Assembly: GCF_036013745.1 (NCBI RefSeq)
Contig: NZ_CP107880.1
Location: 1,116,001 to 1,180,000, forward strand
DNA from: Streptomyces sp. NBC_00483
GTDB taxonomy: Bacteria > Actinomycetota > Actinomycetes > Streptomycetales > Streptomycetaceae
Direction: 5' to 3'
Length of the DNA: 64,000 bases
Position numbers and translations under genes: made by a program. This document shows positions 24,929 to 33,573 of this stretch, in pieces. Every line of letters begins with the position of its first letter. Within the stretch, counting starts at the first letter, position 1. The notes under the pieces were generated by a model. That model did no database searches, was not told the DNA's origin, and saw nothing but the letters and a program-made list of their open reading frames with translations.

Positions 24929-25041
24929 CCACAGCCCTCCTTCGACGAACTCCAGCGGGCGGGCGCCGCCTGCCGGGGAATCCGGCTGCGCACCGCCCAC
25001 CGCGACCGACCCGGACCCCAATCCGTTCGTGCAGGTGCCAT

Positions 25042-25638
25042 TCAGCCGGTCATGACGCGACGCCAGATACCGACAGTGGTCGCTGTCGCCCGGGCCAGGT
25101 CGGGCTCGGGCGAGCAGGCAGCACGGTAGAAGGTGCGCTCCGTCATCCAGCACAGCGCATACGCCAGGGCGGCCGCATCCTCGGCGCCGTCGCCCTCTGG
25201 GACGCCTGCGCGCTTCAGGACCTCGGTCATGGTGCGCGCGAAGGCTTCGACGGTGTCGTTCCAGGCAGCGGCGATTACGGGGTGCAGCGCCGAGTAGTCG
25301 ACGGCCGCACGCATGACGGTGCCGTGTTCGCGCCAGACCTGCTCGACTCCGCGCACCGCCCGCTCCATGGCATCGGCCGGTGCGGCGGCCTCGTCCTGGG
25401 CGGTGCCGTCGGCCGCGGCCCGGACGGCGCGCATGGTGCGCTCCACGAGCGCCGCGAGGACTTCATGCTTGTTGCCGAAGTAGAAGTACAGGGAGCCGCG
25501 CGAGATGCCGGCGCCCTTGGCGATCGCCTCGACGGTCAGGTCCTCGAGGCTTGTGTGCTCAAGCAGCGCCTCGGCTGTGTCCAGAAGGGCCTGTTCACGC
25601 AGGTCGCCTTTCCGGGGCGTGTCCTTGCGCCTTCCCAC
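25042..25638 (-). CDS. TetR family regulator (EthR-like)
   Basis: 198 residues. The DNA-binding part is DTAEALLEHTSLEDLTVEAI and GISRGSLYFYFGNKHEVLAAL; the C-terminal half, with a WREHG segment and YALCWMTERTFYR, is like the EthR group of TetR proteins. It is convergent with the SDR gene (113-base gap). The 22-base motif upstream of its start is almost identical to the one upstream of the SDR, which suggests that it represses both. Confidence 0.87.
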   Translation of the reverse strand: MGRRKDTPRKGDLREQALLDTAEALLEHTSLEDLTVEAIAKGAGISRGSLYFYFGNKHEVLAALVERTMRAVRAAADGTAQDEAAAPADAMERAVRGVEQVWREHGTVMRAAVDYSALHPVIAAAWNDTVEAFARTMTEVLKRAGVPEGDGAEDAAALAYALCWMTERTFYRAACSPEPDLARATATTVGIWRRVMTG

Positions 25639-25734
25639 GGTCTTCTCCCCTGATCTGCTCTCTGCGAGCCGGCATGTCCGCCACTGTCGACGCAGAACGG
25701 CCGACCGTCACCGCGCAGATGCTTCCGGCCGTGG

Positions 25735-25756
25735 AATCTACACTACGTCGACTTTT
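25735..25756 (-). promoter_or_regulatory. candidate TetR operator upstream of TetR gene (copy 2)
   Basis: Read on the minus strand it begins AAAAGTCGACGTA and ends GTGTAGATT, differing at one base from the element at 23996-24017. It is about 100 bases upstream of the TetR start codon. Confidence 0.68.
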
Positions 25757-25827
25757 CCCTCGGTGCCGCAGGAGAGGGTCACCCCGGCGCCCCCACAACG
25801 GGACATTGGGCGGGGCCCAAACAGGCG

Positions 25828-25990
25828 TCAGCCCTCGGGGATTCGGTGTTGCCTGCGCAGGGCGGCCCAGTGGCGCAGGCGTTCGCTGATCTGGGCTTCG
25901 TAGCCGTTGCGGGTGGGCTGGTAGTACGTCTCGCGGTCCATGTCGTCGGGGACACGTTTGCCGAGTCTGACGAGGCGACCCCGGACACGC
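25828..25990 (-). pseudogene. C-terminal remnant of a RarA/MgsA-like ATPase
   Basis: Only the last 50 or so codons remain, ending at TGA (25828-25830). The peptide ETYYQPTRNGYEAQISERLR matches the C-terminal motif of replication-associated recombination protein A (compare RYYFPTNRG in E. coli RarA). Upstream the frame dissolves into arginine-rich sequence with no AAA+ motifs. The rest of the gene must have been lost, probably in the event that left the transposase scrap next to it. Confidence 0.5.
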
Positions 25991-26006
25991 CTGCGACGAT
26001 CTTCGG

Positions 26007-26273
26007 ATGCCGCTGTCGGACATTGCCTCGCTCGTCCGAAATCCGATCACGACGCCCGCTGCTGTGCTGCGAACCCGCGTGACCAAAGATGCGGAAGTGC
26101 CGGCGCTACGGCACGAGGACGCAGCGCTGCGCCGGCACCGTCAACTCGCCGCCCGGACATGGACGTTCGTGGATCGGCAGCCCCTCTGTCGAGTGATGCC
26201 CAAGACGAGGAACACCGGCCGGGTCACAGGCACCAAGTGCAGCCTGCCGCCCGCCGAAGCGGCATCACATTGA
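26007..26273 (+). pseudogene. N-terminal remnant of an integrase-core (DDE) transposase
   Basis: The stretch VTKDAEVPALRHEDAALRRH matches the conserved N-terminus KDAELLVLRHENAVLRRQ of a common actinobacterial transposase family with an rve integrase core. Sequence before and after is degenerate, and the DDE domain is absent. A second, better-preserved copy of the same family is at 36032-36360. It is a dead fragment. Confidence 0.55.
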
Positions 26274-26605
26274 TGCCGGACCAGGAGAGTCAAGCCCCGC
26301 TCGAGTCAGTGAACGACGCCCCGGCCAGACCGAATTCGCACCGCCGCGTGCGCAACGGCACCACCGCCTCGTCCATGCAAGGGCAGGGAAACAGGTATAC
26401 AGGTCGAGTTCCCCGGCGACACCGGGCCTGGATCGCGTCACCTGTTTCGCCGGCCCGAATGGCCAACGGAGCGTGGCAGATCCCAGTGAGCGACGTCACG
26501 GCCATCGGGAAGACAACGTGGCCAAAGATTGTGGCTGGAACCAGGGGGCTGCTTTGCGCGCCCCGGAGCCTGACCTGACCAGCTTTTGACGCAAGAGGAG
26601 CCCCC
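26274..26605. other. gene-free stretch before the DUF4333 lipoprotein
   Basis: 332 bases with no supported gene. Some AT-richer patches (around 26390-26400 and 26515-26535) could hold the promoter of the downstream lipoprotein. No repeat or hairpin stands out. Confidence 0.4.
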
Positions 26606-27226
26606 ATGCAGCAGTCGGCCAAGCGACGGATCGCCGTGCGAGCAGTTGGAGCGCTGTTGGCGGTGGCGTTCGCGGCGAGTTGTTCGGCGAGCGTGGGATC
26701 GAAGAACGTGAGCAAGGACGAGGTCGCGAAGCAGGCCTCAACGGCCCTGGGCAAGCAGATCGGCCGGGAGCCCGACGACATCACCTGCCAGGACAGCCTC
26801 AAAGCCGAAGTGGGCGCGACCGTACGCTGCAAGCTCACCGACGGCGGCGAGAAGCTGGGCATGACGGTCACCGCGAAGTCGGTCGACGGCGACAAGGTCA
26901 ACATGGACTTCAAGGTCGACGACGCTCCGGGCGCCGACGACTCCGCGGATCCTGAGCCCACCGACGCGGCGAGCACCGGCACTGGCGGCGGGTCGGTGAG
27001 GAGGGCGGAGGTGGCCCGTCAGGGCAAGGCCGCCCTGACGGCGCAGGTCGGCAAGGAGCCCGACGCCTTCTCCTGCCCCGAGGACCTCCCGGCCAAGGTG
27101 GGTGCCGTCGTCCGCTGCCAGTTGGTGTCGGAGGGCAAGCAGTACGGGGTGACGGTCACCGCGAAGTCGGTCGTCAACGGCCGGGTCAGCATGGGCTTCA
27201 AGGTCGACGACGCCGCGGTCGGCTGA
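26606..27226 (+). CDS. lipoprotein with two DUF4333 domains
   Basis: 206 residues. A basic N-terminus, hydrophobic core and lipobox FAASC (Cys about 29) mark it as an exported lipoprotein. Two DUF4333 units follow, at about residues 38-105 and 135-205, joined by a Ser/Asp/Gly linker. Each has the family cysteine pair, TCQDSLKAEVGATVRCKLTD in the first and SCPEDLPAKVGAVVRCQLVS in the second, and each ends with VTVTAKSV and FKVDDA. DUF4333 proteins are actinobacterial envelope proteins of unknown role. GAGGAG lies 7 bases before ATG 26606. Single-domain forms are common; the tandem looks like an internal duplication. Confidence 0.85.
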   Translation: MQQSAKRRIAVRAVGALLAVAFAASCSASVGSKNVSKDEVAKQASTALGKQIGREPDDITCQDSLKAEVGATVRCKLTDGGEKLGMTVTAKSVDGDKVNMDFKVDDAPGADDSADPEPTDAASTGTGGGSVRRAEVARQGKAALTAQVGKEPDAFSCPEDLPAKVGAVVRCQLVSEGKQYGVTVTAKSVVNGRVSMGFKVDDAAVG

Positions 27227-27397
27227 CCCCGGCCACCATGCCGGCGCCGTACTGAGCCGCCAGAACACGAGGGCGTGCTGTGCGTGGGGGGCAGGGGGAA
27301 GACCTCGCGTGGAGGGCCTCCCCCGCTCCCGGCTCAGAGGGTGGGGGGGACCAGCCATGGCCTGTCTCCTCGAGCTCGGCGCCCCTGCCCCCTTCGG

Positions 27398-28930
27398 CTA
27401 CGCCGCCGACTCCGGTTGGCGTTCAGCGGCATCCGGCGTCCCGGCCCCCGTAACAGTCACGGCACTCTGCACAGAGCCCGCACCTCGGCCGAAGAACAGC
27501 GATGCCGCGAACGCCACAAGGCCGATGACGCCCGCGAGGACGAACGCCGCACTCAGGCCACTCGCGTCGGGCGCACCGGACGCACCCTCGGACGCACGGG
27601 ACGCCACGGTGACGAAGACCGCCGTACCGAAGGCGCCCGCGACCTGCTGCATCGTCGCGAGGATCGCACTGCCGTGGGAGTGCAGGTGGTCCGGCAGCAC
27701 GTTCAGGGACGCCGTCATCAGCGGGGTCATCATCAGGCCGAGCCCGCCCATGAGCAGCAGGTGCATGCCGATGACCGCCGCCAGCGAAGAGTCCGGGTCG
27801 AGCAGCGAGAACAGCCACAGCGAGGCCGCCAACGCGGCCGCCCCCGGGATCACCAGCGGACGAGCGCCGGCGCGGTCGTAGAGCCGGCCCACGGGTCGGC
27901 CGAGGACGCCGAGGAGCAGGCCGCCGGGCAGGACGGCGAGGCCGCTGACGAAGGTGGTCGTCCCCATGACCGTCTGAAGGTAGAGCGGCAGCAGAATCGC
28001 GGCCGCGCCCAACATGCACATGAACAGCAGCGCGGACAGCAACAGGGCTACGGAGAAGGTGGGGTTCGCCAGCGGGCGCAGGTCCAACAGGGCGCGATCC
28101 TGGCTCTGCAGGCGCAGTTGGCGCAGGACGAACACGGTGAGGGACAGCAGACCGGCGACGATCGGCATCCATGGCTCGACGGTGTGTTCCCCGCCGCCGG
28201 ACTCACCGATGGAGGCGAGGCCGTAGAGGACGCCGCCGAAGCCGACGGCGGAGAGCACCACCGACAGCACGTCCAGCGGCACCTTCCGTGTCTCGCTGTC
28301 CAGGCGCAGCCATATCGCACCGATCACCAATGCCGCCAGTGCCAGCGGCAGGACGATCCAGAACATCCAACGCCAGCCCAGCGAGGACAGCACCGCGCCG
28401 CCCACCGTCGGGCCGATGGCCGGGGCCACCGCGATGACGATCGTGATGGTGCCCATCATCGCCCCTCGACGCTCCGCAGGGACCAGGCGCATCACTGTCG
28501 TCATCAGCAACGGGATCATCACAGCGGTGCCGAACGCCTGCACCACGCGTCCGGTGAGCAGCACGCCGAAGCCGGGCGCGAGGGCGCTGATCAGGGTGCC
28601 GGTGCTGAACGCCGTCAGCGAGGCCAGGAAGATCCCGCGCACGGAGAAGCGCTCGAGAAGGAAGCCGGTGATGGGGATGACCACGGCCATCGTCAGCAGG
28701 AAGCCGCTGGTCAGCCACTGCACGGTCGTCGTGGAGACCCCCAGGTCGACGGTGAGGTCGCGCAGGGCGACGCTCAGGATCGTCTCGTTGAGGATCATCA
28801 CGAACGCGGACGCGACAAGGACCGCGATGAGGACACCGGCGCGCGCTGATGTCCCGCCCTCGGGCGGGGCGGCCGTACTGCCGCCCTCCCCGGGTGCGTC
28901 CACGTTCTCGACGTTGGTTGGCTGGCTCAT
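27398..28930 (-). CDS. MFS multidrug efflux transporter, DHA2 (EmrB/QacA-like)
   Basis: 510 residues with 14 predicted helices. The first helix has FVMILNETILSVALRDL (motif D1-like), then WLTSGFLLTMAVVIPITG, LLTGRVVQAFGTAVMIPL and the antiporter motif C AIGPTVGGAV, all standard for DHA2 drug:proton antiporters. The start ATG 28930 is followed by a 30-residue acidic Gly/Pro-rich tail. The frame remains open upstream but without similarity. It is adjacent to a MerR regulator on the same strand (about 300 bases apart), with a repeat array between them, and could be one of its targets. Substrates unknown. Confidence 0.9.
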   Translation of the reverse strand: MSQPTNVENVDAPGEGGSTAAPPEGGTSARAGVLIAVLVASAFVMILNETILSVALRDLTVDLGVSTTTVQWLTSGFLLTMAVVIPITGFLLERFSVRGIFLASLTAFSTGTLISALAPGFGVLLTGRVVQAFGTAVMIPLLMTTVMRLVPAERRGAMMGTITIVIAVAPAIGPTVGGAVLSSLGWRWMFWIVLPLALAALVIGAIWLRLDSETRKVPLDVLSVVLSAVGFGGVLYGLASIGESGGGEHTVEPWMPIVAGLLSLTVFVLRQLRLQSQDRALLDLRPLANPTFSVALLLSALLFMCMLGAAAILLPLYLQTVMGTTTFVSGLAVLPGGLLLGVLGRPVGRLYDRAGARPLVIPGAAALAASLWLFSLLDPDSSLAAVIGMHLLLMGGLGLMMTPLMTASLNVLPDHLHSHGSAILATMQQVAGAFGTAVFVTVASRASEGASGAPDASGLSAAFVLAGVIGLVAFAASLFFGRGAGSVQSAVTVTGAGTPDAAERQPESAA

Positions 28931-29160
28931 GTGGGGCTGTACCTCGCAAGAGTCGGTCGAAGTCATCGGCCGGGCCGTACGCCGCGGGCCAGGACTTGGC
29001 ACACACGCACAGGCCGGGCCGCTCAGGGCGCTCACCGCAGGGCAGGAGAACGGCGCGCACACGTAGTGCGCACTCAACCCCCAACGGACCGTCGGTGCAC
29101 GGCATTCCCGATATGACGGCGATCACAGCAGATCGCGCCATCGCAGCGGATCACGCCAAC

Positions 29161-29226
29161 GCGCCGGATCACGCCGACGCGCCGGATCACGGCACCGCGC
29201 CGGATCATGCCGACGCGCCGGATCGC
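29161..29226. repeat. 18-base tandem repeat between MFS and MerR genes
   Basis: GCGCCGGATCACGCCGAC and close variants are repeated about 3.7 times, with a weaker unit before 29161. The array lies just after the MerR stop codon and about 230 bases upstream of the DHA2 gene start, on the path of either transcript. It is too short for a coding tandem. It might hold repeated regulator sites. Confidence 0.6.
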
Positions 29227-29236
29227 CGTCGTCGGC

Positions 29237-30019
29237 CTATCCCTGCGGGAAGTCGACACCGGCCGCGATCAACCTCGCCTCGACCAGCGCGTTCAGCCGG
29301 GCAATTGAGGGTGCGTCGTCCTCCCGGTGGCGGTTGACCAGTGCGTATCGGGCCGCGTTGTCGGTGCGGCCCCGAAGCCTGGTTCCCGCCGTCAGCAGCT
29401 CGCGGTCGGCCAGCACCTTCTCGGCGAGCGCCGCCGCCAGTTCGTCGAGCCGCGGATCGTCGGGCGGCCAGGACCCCGCGTCCCAGGCGCGCTTGGTCAG
29501 CTCGACGTGCTCGGGATCGTCGAGGAGGTGCTCGAGCCGGGTCAGGAAGGTGTCGAACATCTCCGGGACCAGCGCCCGGGTGAGCACCAGCGCCTCCCGT
29601 TGCGTGGCCAAGTACTCGCCGCGGAAGCCGAGTTCGGCCATGCGATCCAGGACCTCGCAGGCCCGGTCGGGCAGCAGGGCCCTGTCGCCATGGGTGATCC
29701 GGTGCAGCGTGTCGCGGCGCGCGACGAGGTCCTCGATCTGATCGGTGAGCCGACGGTGGACGTCGTCCAGGGCGACAGTGAACCGCTCGGGCGCCGCGTC
29801 GAGCAGTTCACCGACCTCGGCGAGCGGCACCCCGGCCCCGGCGAGAGTCCGCGCCTGGACAAGGCGGAGCAGTTCGGCCGAGCCGTAACGCCGGTAGCCC
29901 GACGTGTCCCGCTCCGGCTCGGCGACCAGGCCGAGCCGGTGGTAGTGCCGCACGGTCTTGATCGTGACGCCCGCGTAGGCCGCCGCCTGACCGATGGTGA
30001 GCCCGCCCTTGGCACGCAT
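29237..30019 (-). CDS. MerR family regulator
   Basis: 260 residues. The N-terminal winged helix LTIGQAAAYAGVTIKTVRHY and LGLVAEPERDTSGYRRYG is followed by the dimerisation coiled coil (AGVPLAEVGELLDAAPERF) and a 150-residue effector domain with no metal-binding cysteines, so a drug-like ligand is more likely than a metal. ATG 30019 has GGGGAG about 11 bases upstream. It is divergent from a serine hydrolase gene; the 98-base gap contains tandem TTGACC sequences typical of a MerR-controlled promoter. Confidence 0.87.
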   Translation of the reverse strand: MRAKGGLTIGQAAAYAGVTIKTVRHYHRLGLVAEPERDTSGYRRYGSAELLRLVQARTLAGAGVPLAEVGELLDAAPERFTVALDDVHRRLTDQIEDLVARRDTLHRITHGDRALLPDRACEVLDRMAELGFRGEYLATQREALVLTRALVPEMFDTFLTRLEHLLDDPEHVELTKRAWDAGSWPPDDPRLDELAAALAEKVLADRELLTAGTRLRGRTDNAARYALVNRHREDDAPSIARLNALVEARLIAAGVDFPQG

Positions 30020-30044
30020 CCGTTCCCACTCCCCCCGAAGAGAC

Positions 30045-30067
30045 TTGACCTTGACCTTAGGGCAGGG
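30045..30067 (+). promoter_or_regulatory. candidate MerR operator/promoter between divergent genes
   Basis: Two TTGACC hexamers in tandem (30045 and 30051) are followed by TTAGGGCAGGG. MerR regulators bind imperfect dyads of this kind between an over-spaced -35 and -10. The -10 is not clear, and the dyad is imperfect. Confidence 0.45.
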
Positions 30068-30117
30068 ACCAGGCTCGCCGTACTGCCACTTCGGGCAGAG
30101 GAACAGAGGAGACGACC

Positions 30118-31230
30118 ATGAGCCAGTCCCCGCACACCGCAACCGACTTCCACGCCGGGCCGGACCGTCCGCAACTGCGCGGCGTCCTCCAGGAGATCGT
30201 CGATTCCGGCATCACCGGAATTCAGCTGCGAGTGCACGACGAACAGGGCGCGTGGATCGCCACCGCCGGCGCGGCAGAGCTGGACGGCAGCGCCAAGCCT
30301 CCGGCCGACGGGCACGTACGTATCGGCAGCAATACCAAGACCTTCACCGCGACCCTGGTGCTGCAACTGGTCGCCGAGGGCAAGGTCGACCTCGACGCGC
30401 CGGCCGTCGACCACCTCCCCGAGTTCGACCTCGACCGCCGGATCACGGTGCGCATGCTGCTGCAGCACACCAGCGGGGTGTTCAACCACACCGGCGAGCT
30501 CTTCGAGGACGGGAGCGTGGTCCCCGGGATCACCTCGACCATCGCAGGCAAGGAATGGGTGGACAAACGCTTCCACTCCTACCGTCCACAGGATTTGGCC
30601 CGGGTGTCGCTGTCGAAGCCACCGCGGTTCGAGCCGGGCGCGGGCTGGAGCTACTCCAACACCAACTACGTGCTGGCCAGGCTGCTGGTCGAGAACGTCA
30701 CCGGCCGACCGTGCGCCGAGGTGACACAGGAGCGGATCCTGGACCCGCTCGGCCTGACAGGCACGGTGGTGCCGGGCACCTCGCAGGACATCCCCGAGCC
30801 GTACGCCCACGCCTACTACCGGTACGAGGACGCCGGTCACCGGCACACGGTCGACGTCAGCCGCCAGAACCCGTCCTGGATCGATGCCGGCGGCGACATG
30901 ATCTCGACCACCCAGGACCTGCACACCTTCGTCTCCGCGCTGGCCCGCGGCGAGTTGCTGCCCGCCCCGCTCCTCGCCGAGATGATCAAGCCGCACCCCG
31001 AGAGCGGCTTCGGGCTCGGCCTGCGCATCCAGCAGACCGGCCCCGACGGCGAGACCCTCCTTTTCCACAACGGCGGCCACAGCGGCCACGCGGCGCTGAT
31101 GTACAGCACGGCCGACGGCAGCAGGACCCTGACCGCCGCGCTCAACTACGTGGACGACGCCGAAATGACCCTGGCGGTCCCGTTCATGAAGGCTCAGGAG
31201 AGGCTCGTCGAGGCGGTGTTCGGCGGCTGA
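30118..31230 (+). CDS. serine hydrolase, beta-lactamase/DD-carboxypeptidase (class C-like) family
   Basis: 370 residues with no signal peptide. The catalytic motifs are SNTK (Ser71-Lys74), YSNTN (Tyr179) and HNGG (about 317) in place of the KTG triad, the pattern of the penicillin-binding-protein-like serine esterases and D-aminopeptidases. It is likely a cytosolic esterase, amide hydrolase or D-peptidase; true beta-lactamase activity is not expected from a non-secreted member. AGAGGAGA lies 7 bases before ATG 30118. Divergent placement with MerR suggests inducible expression. Confidence 0.87.
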   Translation: MSQSPHTATDFHAGPDRPQLRGVLQEIVDSGITGIQLRVHDEQGAWIATAGAAELDGSAKPPADGHVRIGSNTKTFTATLVLQLVAEGKVDLDAPAVDHLPEFDLDRRITVRMLLQHTSGVFNHTGELFEDGSVVPGITSTIAGKEWVDKRFHSYRPQDLARVSLSKPPRFEPGAGWSYSNTNYVLARLLVENVTGRPCAEVTQERILDPLGLTGTVVPGTSQDIPEPYAHAYYRYEDAGHRHTVDVSRQNPSWIDAGGDMISTTQDLHTFVSALARGELLPAPLLAEMIKPHPESGFGLGLRIQQTGPDGETLLFHNGGHSGHAALMYSTADGSRTLTAALNYVDDAEMTLAVPFMKAQERLVEAVFGG

Positions 31231-31270
31231 GCCCGCGCAGCGGGGCGGACGGCGGTGGGGACGGCTCGTC

Positions 31271-31616
31271 TCAGTGACCGGGTGCCCGGCTCCACGCCCG
31301 TTCGGCTCCGCGGCGCCGCGAAAGACATGCCGCCACATGGCCAACAACCGTTCGTACGCTGCGCCGCGCCCCGACAAAGAGCCTGTACGCCGATGAGGAC
31401 CCGGACAAAGTTCGACGTCACCGAAGGCCATGCCCCACTGGCGGCAGCGGAGACGGCCAGGAGAGCGCCACCGAGCATGTTGATCACCCGAAACACCTGG
31501 GCGTCCGGCTCGATGACACGACGCGCGACCAACAGGTAGGCGGCAGCCGTGGACAGGGCGCCCACCCACCCTGCTGCCGTCGCCGCTGAGGTCGCGCTTG
31601 CCTGCATGTCCCCCAT
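31271..31616 (-). pseudogene. frameshifted CBU_0592-like small membrane protein
   Basis: The first frame, from ATG 31616 or ATG 31607, reads GWVGALSTAAAYLLVARRVI and ALLAVSAAASGAWPSV, the three-helix pattern of CBU_0592-like membrane proteins (about 90-110 residues). At VLIGVQAL the similarity leaves that frame and resumes in another with LFVGARRSVRTVVGHV, ending at TGA 31271-31273. A deletion of two bases (or a one-base insertion) near 31385 explains this. The original frame runs on antisense into the serine hydrolase gene. It is probably inactive. Confidence 0.55.
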
Positions 31617-31643
31617 GGTGGACACCCCGGTCCTGGACCGCAA

Positions 31644-32105
31644 TTGCGTTCCGAATTCCCGGGCCTGGAACTACAGATCCACGAGATGGACGGCGAGAAG
31701 GCGCAGCAAGAGCTCCGCGCCGGGACGGTGGACCTCCTGATCGTGGAAGCCGAGACCCCCATCGGCCGCAGGTCCGCGCGTGGAACCCGCGACGTGCCGA
31801 TCCTCGAGGTGCCATGGGTGGTCGTCACACCCGCCGGAACTCCTGCACCCACAACCCTGACGGACCTCGAACACCTCACCTGGCTCGGTGTCGACACGTA
31901 CGCCGCCGCCCACGGCGCCACCGAACATGTACGCCGCGGCATGACCCTCGCCCGCACCGCCCACAGCTACTACGACTACAACGCCGCCCTGGCTCTGGTC
32001 GCAGGAGGACTGGGCGTCGCTGTGGTGCCGTCGCTGGCCGTGCACGGCATGCCACTTGAGCGCGTCAAGGAGGAGGCGCCGGTGATGACAACGGCCTGGT
32101 CCTGA
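31644..32105 (+). pseudogene. LysR substrate-binding domain fragment
   Basis: About 150 codons covering only the central part of a LysR effector domain: FPGLELQIHEMDGEKAQQEL, GTVDLLIVEAE, VPWVVVTPAGTPAP, and ALALVAGGLGVAVVPSLAVH. The N-terminal helix-turn-helix and linker are missing, and the last part of the domain is cut off. On the left, LysR-like sequence begins within about 30 bases of the start of the CBU_0592-like gene, so two broken genes meet there. No start codon or ribosome-binding site fits. Confidence 0.6.
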
Positions 32106-32196
32106 AGGTGGTTCATGGGGATCTTCCGATGAAAAGGCTCGGCACGCTGCTGTCCTGTTGGGGCAGCACGGCCGGCAGCGATGAGGTCGCGGGATG

Positions 32197-33306
32197 TCAG
32201 CGCTTGCGACGCTCGACGACGTAGGCGTACTGGTCCGGCCAGGTCGGCTCGGCGCCGAGCGCCAGCGCGGCGTGCTGGGCCCAGTAGGGGTTCCGGAGCA
32301 GTTCACGGCCGAGGAAGACCGCGTCGGCCTGCCCGCTGGAGAGGATGCCCTCCGCCTGCTGCGGCTCGGTGATGATGCCGACGGCTGCGGTGGGGATGCC
32401 GGCCTGGTTGCGGGCCTGGTCCGCGAAGGGCACCTGGTAGTTCGGCCCGGCGACGATCTTCGCGTCGCGGACCATGCCGCCGGTGGACACATCCAGCAGG
32501 TCGACGCCGCGGGCCTGGAGCTCTTTGGCAAGGCGGACGGTGTCGTCCCCGGTCCAGCCCTCGCGAGCGTCCTCGGAGTTCTCGGTCAACCAGTCTGTGG
32601 CCGAGGTACGAAAGAAGACCGGCAGGTCCTCGGGCCACACGGCGCGCACGGCATCGACGACCTCCAGGGCGAAGCGGATGCGGTTCTCGAAGCTGCCGCC
32701 GTAGGCGTCCGTGCGGTGGTTGGAGGCCGGGGAGAGGAAGGAGTTGATCAGGTAGCCATGGGCGCCGTGCACCTCGGCCACCTGGAAGCCGGCGGCCAGC
32801 GCGCGCCGCGCGGAGTCGGCGAAGTCACCTACGAGCTGCTGGATCTCGTCCACGGTCAGCTCGTGCGGGACAGCCAGCCCGTCGTACGCGATTGCGCTGG
32901 GGGCGACGGGCTGCCAGCCGTTCTCGTCCTCGGGCAGGTAGCGGTCGGACAGCCAGGGCTTGTCGACGGACGCCTTGCGGCCTGCATGCGCGAGCTGGAT
33001 GGCCGGGACGGCGCCGTGCGCCTTGATGGCCTCGGTGATACGGGCGAACGCCTCCTGCTGGCGGTCGTTCCACAGGCCCAGGTCCCAGGGGCTGATGCGC
33101 CCGTCGGGACGTACGCCGGTGGCCTCGGCCATGACCAGACCGGCGCCGCCGGCGGCGCGGGAGGCCAGGTGGCCGAGGTGGAAGTCGGTCGGTGCACCGG
33201 TGTCCGGGCCTTCGGGGGCGGCGGAGTACATGCACATCGGGGACATCCAGACCCGGTTGGGTATCTGAAGGGATCGCAGGGTGAAGGGGGTGAACAGGGC
33301 AGTCAT
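32197..33306 (-). CDS. NADH:flavin oxidoreductase, old yellow enzyme family (YqjM-like)
   Basis: 369 residues, a TIM-barrel FMN enzyme that reduces activated C=C bonds using NAD(P)H. The N-terminus IPNRVWMSPMCMYSA carries the Cys (Cys25) and Tyr of thermophilic-like/YqjM OYEs. IQLAHAGRK, the catalytic pair in EVHGAHGYLINSFLSP (His about 172 and His 175), RTDAYGGSFENR and the C-terminal ADAVFLGRELLRNPYW complete the family pattern. It is the last gene of a minus-strand run with RidA, an NAD(P)-binding reductase and a VOC protein, probably under the GntR regulator at 35268. Likely role: detoxification of electrophiles. Confidence 0.92.
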   Translation of the reverse strand: MTALFTPFTLRSLQIPNRVWMSPMCMYSAAPEGPDTGAPTDFHLGHLASRAAGGAGLVMAEATGVRPDGRISPWDLGLWNDRQQEAFARITEAIKAHGAVPAIQLAHAGRKASVDKPWLSDRYLPEDENGWQPVAPSAIAYDGLAVPHELTVDEIQQLVGDFADSARRALAAGFQVAEVHGAHGYLINSFLSPASNHRTDAYGGSFENRIRFALEVVDAVRAVWPEDLPVFFRTSATDWLTENSEDAREGWTGDDTVRLAKELQARGVDLLDVSTGGMVRDAKIVAGPNYQVPFADQARNQAGIPTAAVGIITEPQQAEGILSSGQADAVFLGRELLRNPYWAQHAALALGAEPTWPDQYAYVVERRKR

Positions 33307-33365
33307 GTGGGGGCTTCTCTCGTGGTCGGTGATCGATGACAGCGCGGGTCGGCCGCCGTCGGAGG

Positions 33366-33520
33366 TCAGGCGATGATCGTGTGGAGGCTCGCGGCAGCCT
33401 GGGCGTAGGCCGCTTCGAGGACCGTGGTGGCTGCCTGGGCAGTGGCTACCTCGGCCGGGTCGAAGGTGGCGTGTCGGCTGAGGAAGGCTCCCTTGGTGTC
33501 GACCGCACCGGGGCAGGTCC
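33366..33520 (-). pseudogene. C-terminal gene fragment, family uncertain
   Basis: Ahead of the OYE gene the minus strand encodes TCPGAVDTKGAFLSRHATF and then DPAEVATAQAATTVLEAAY, ending at TGA 33366-33368. This looks like a real C-terminus, with good codon bias and helical periodicity, but about 50 codons upstream similarity stops and no start codon fits. The CPGAVDT part recalls the region after the active site in SDR enzymes. It is probably the tail of a gene lost from this cluster. Confidence 0.35.
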
Positions 33521-33573
33521 GTTGCCGCCCCGATGATCTCGGTCGCCCGCCAAGCCCCAGCCCGCCTGTGCCA

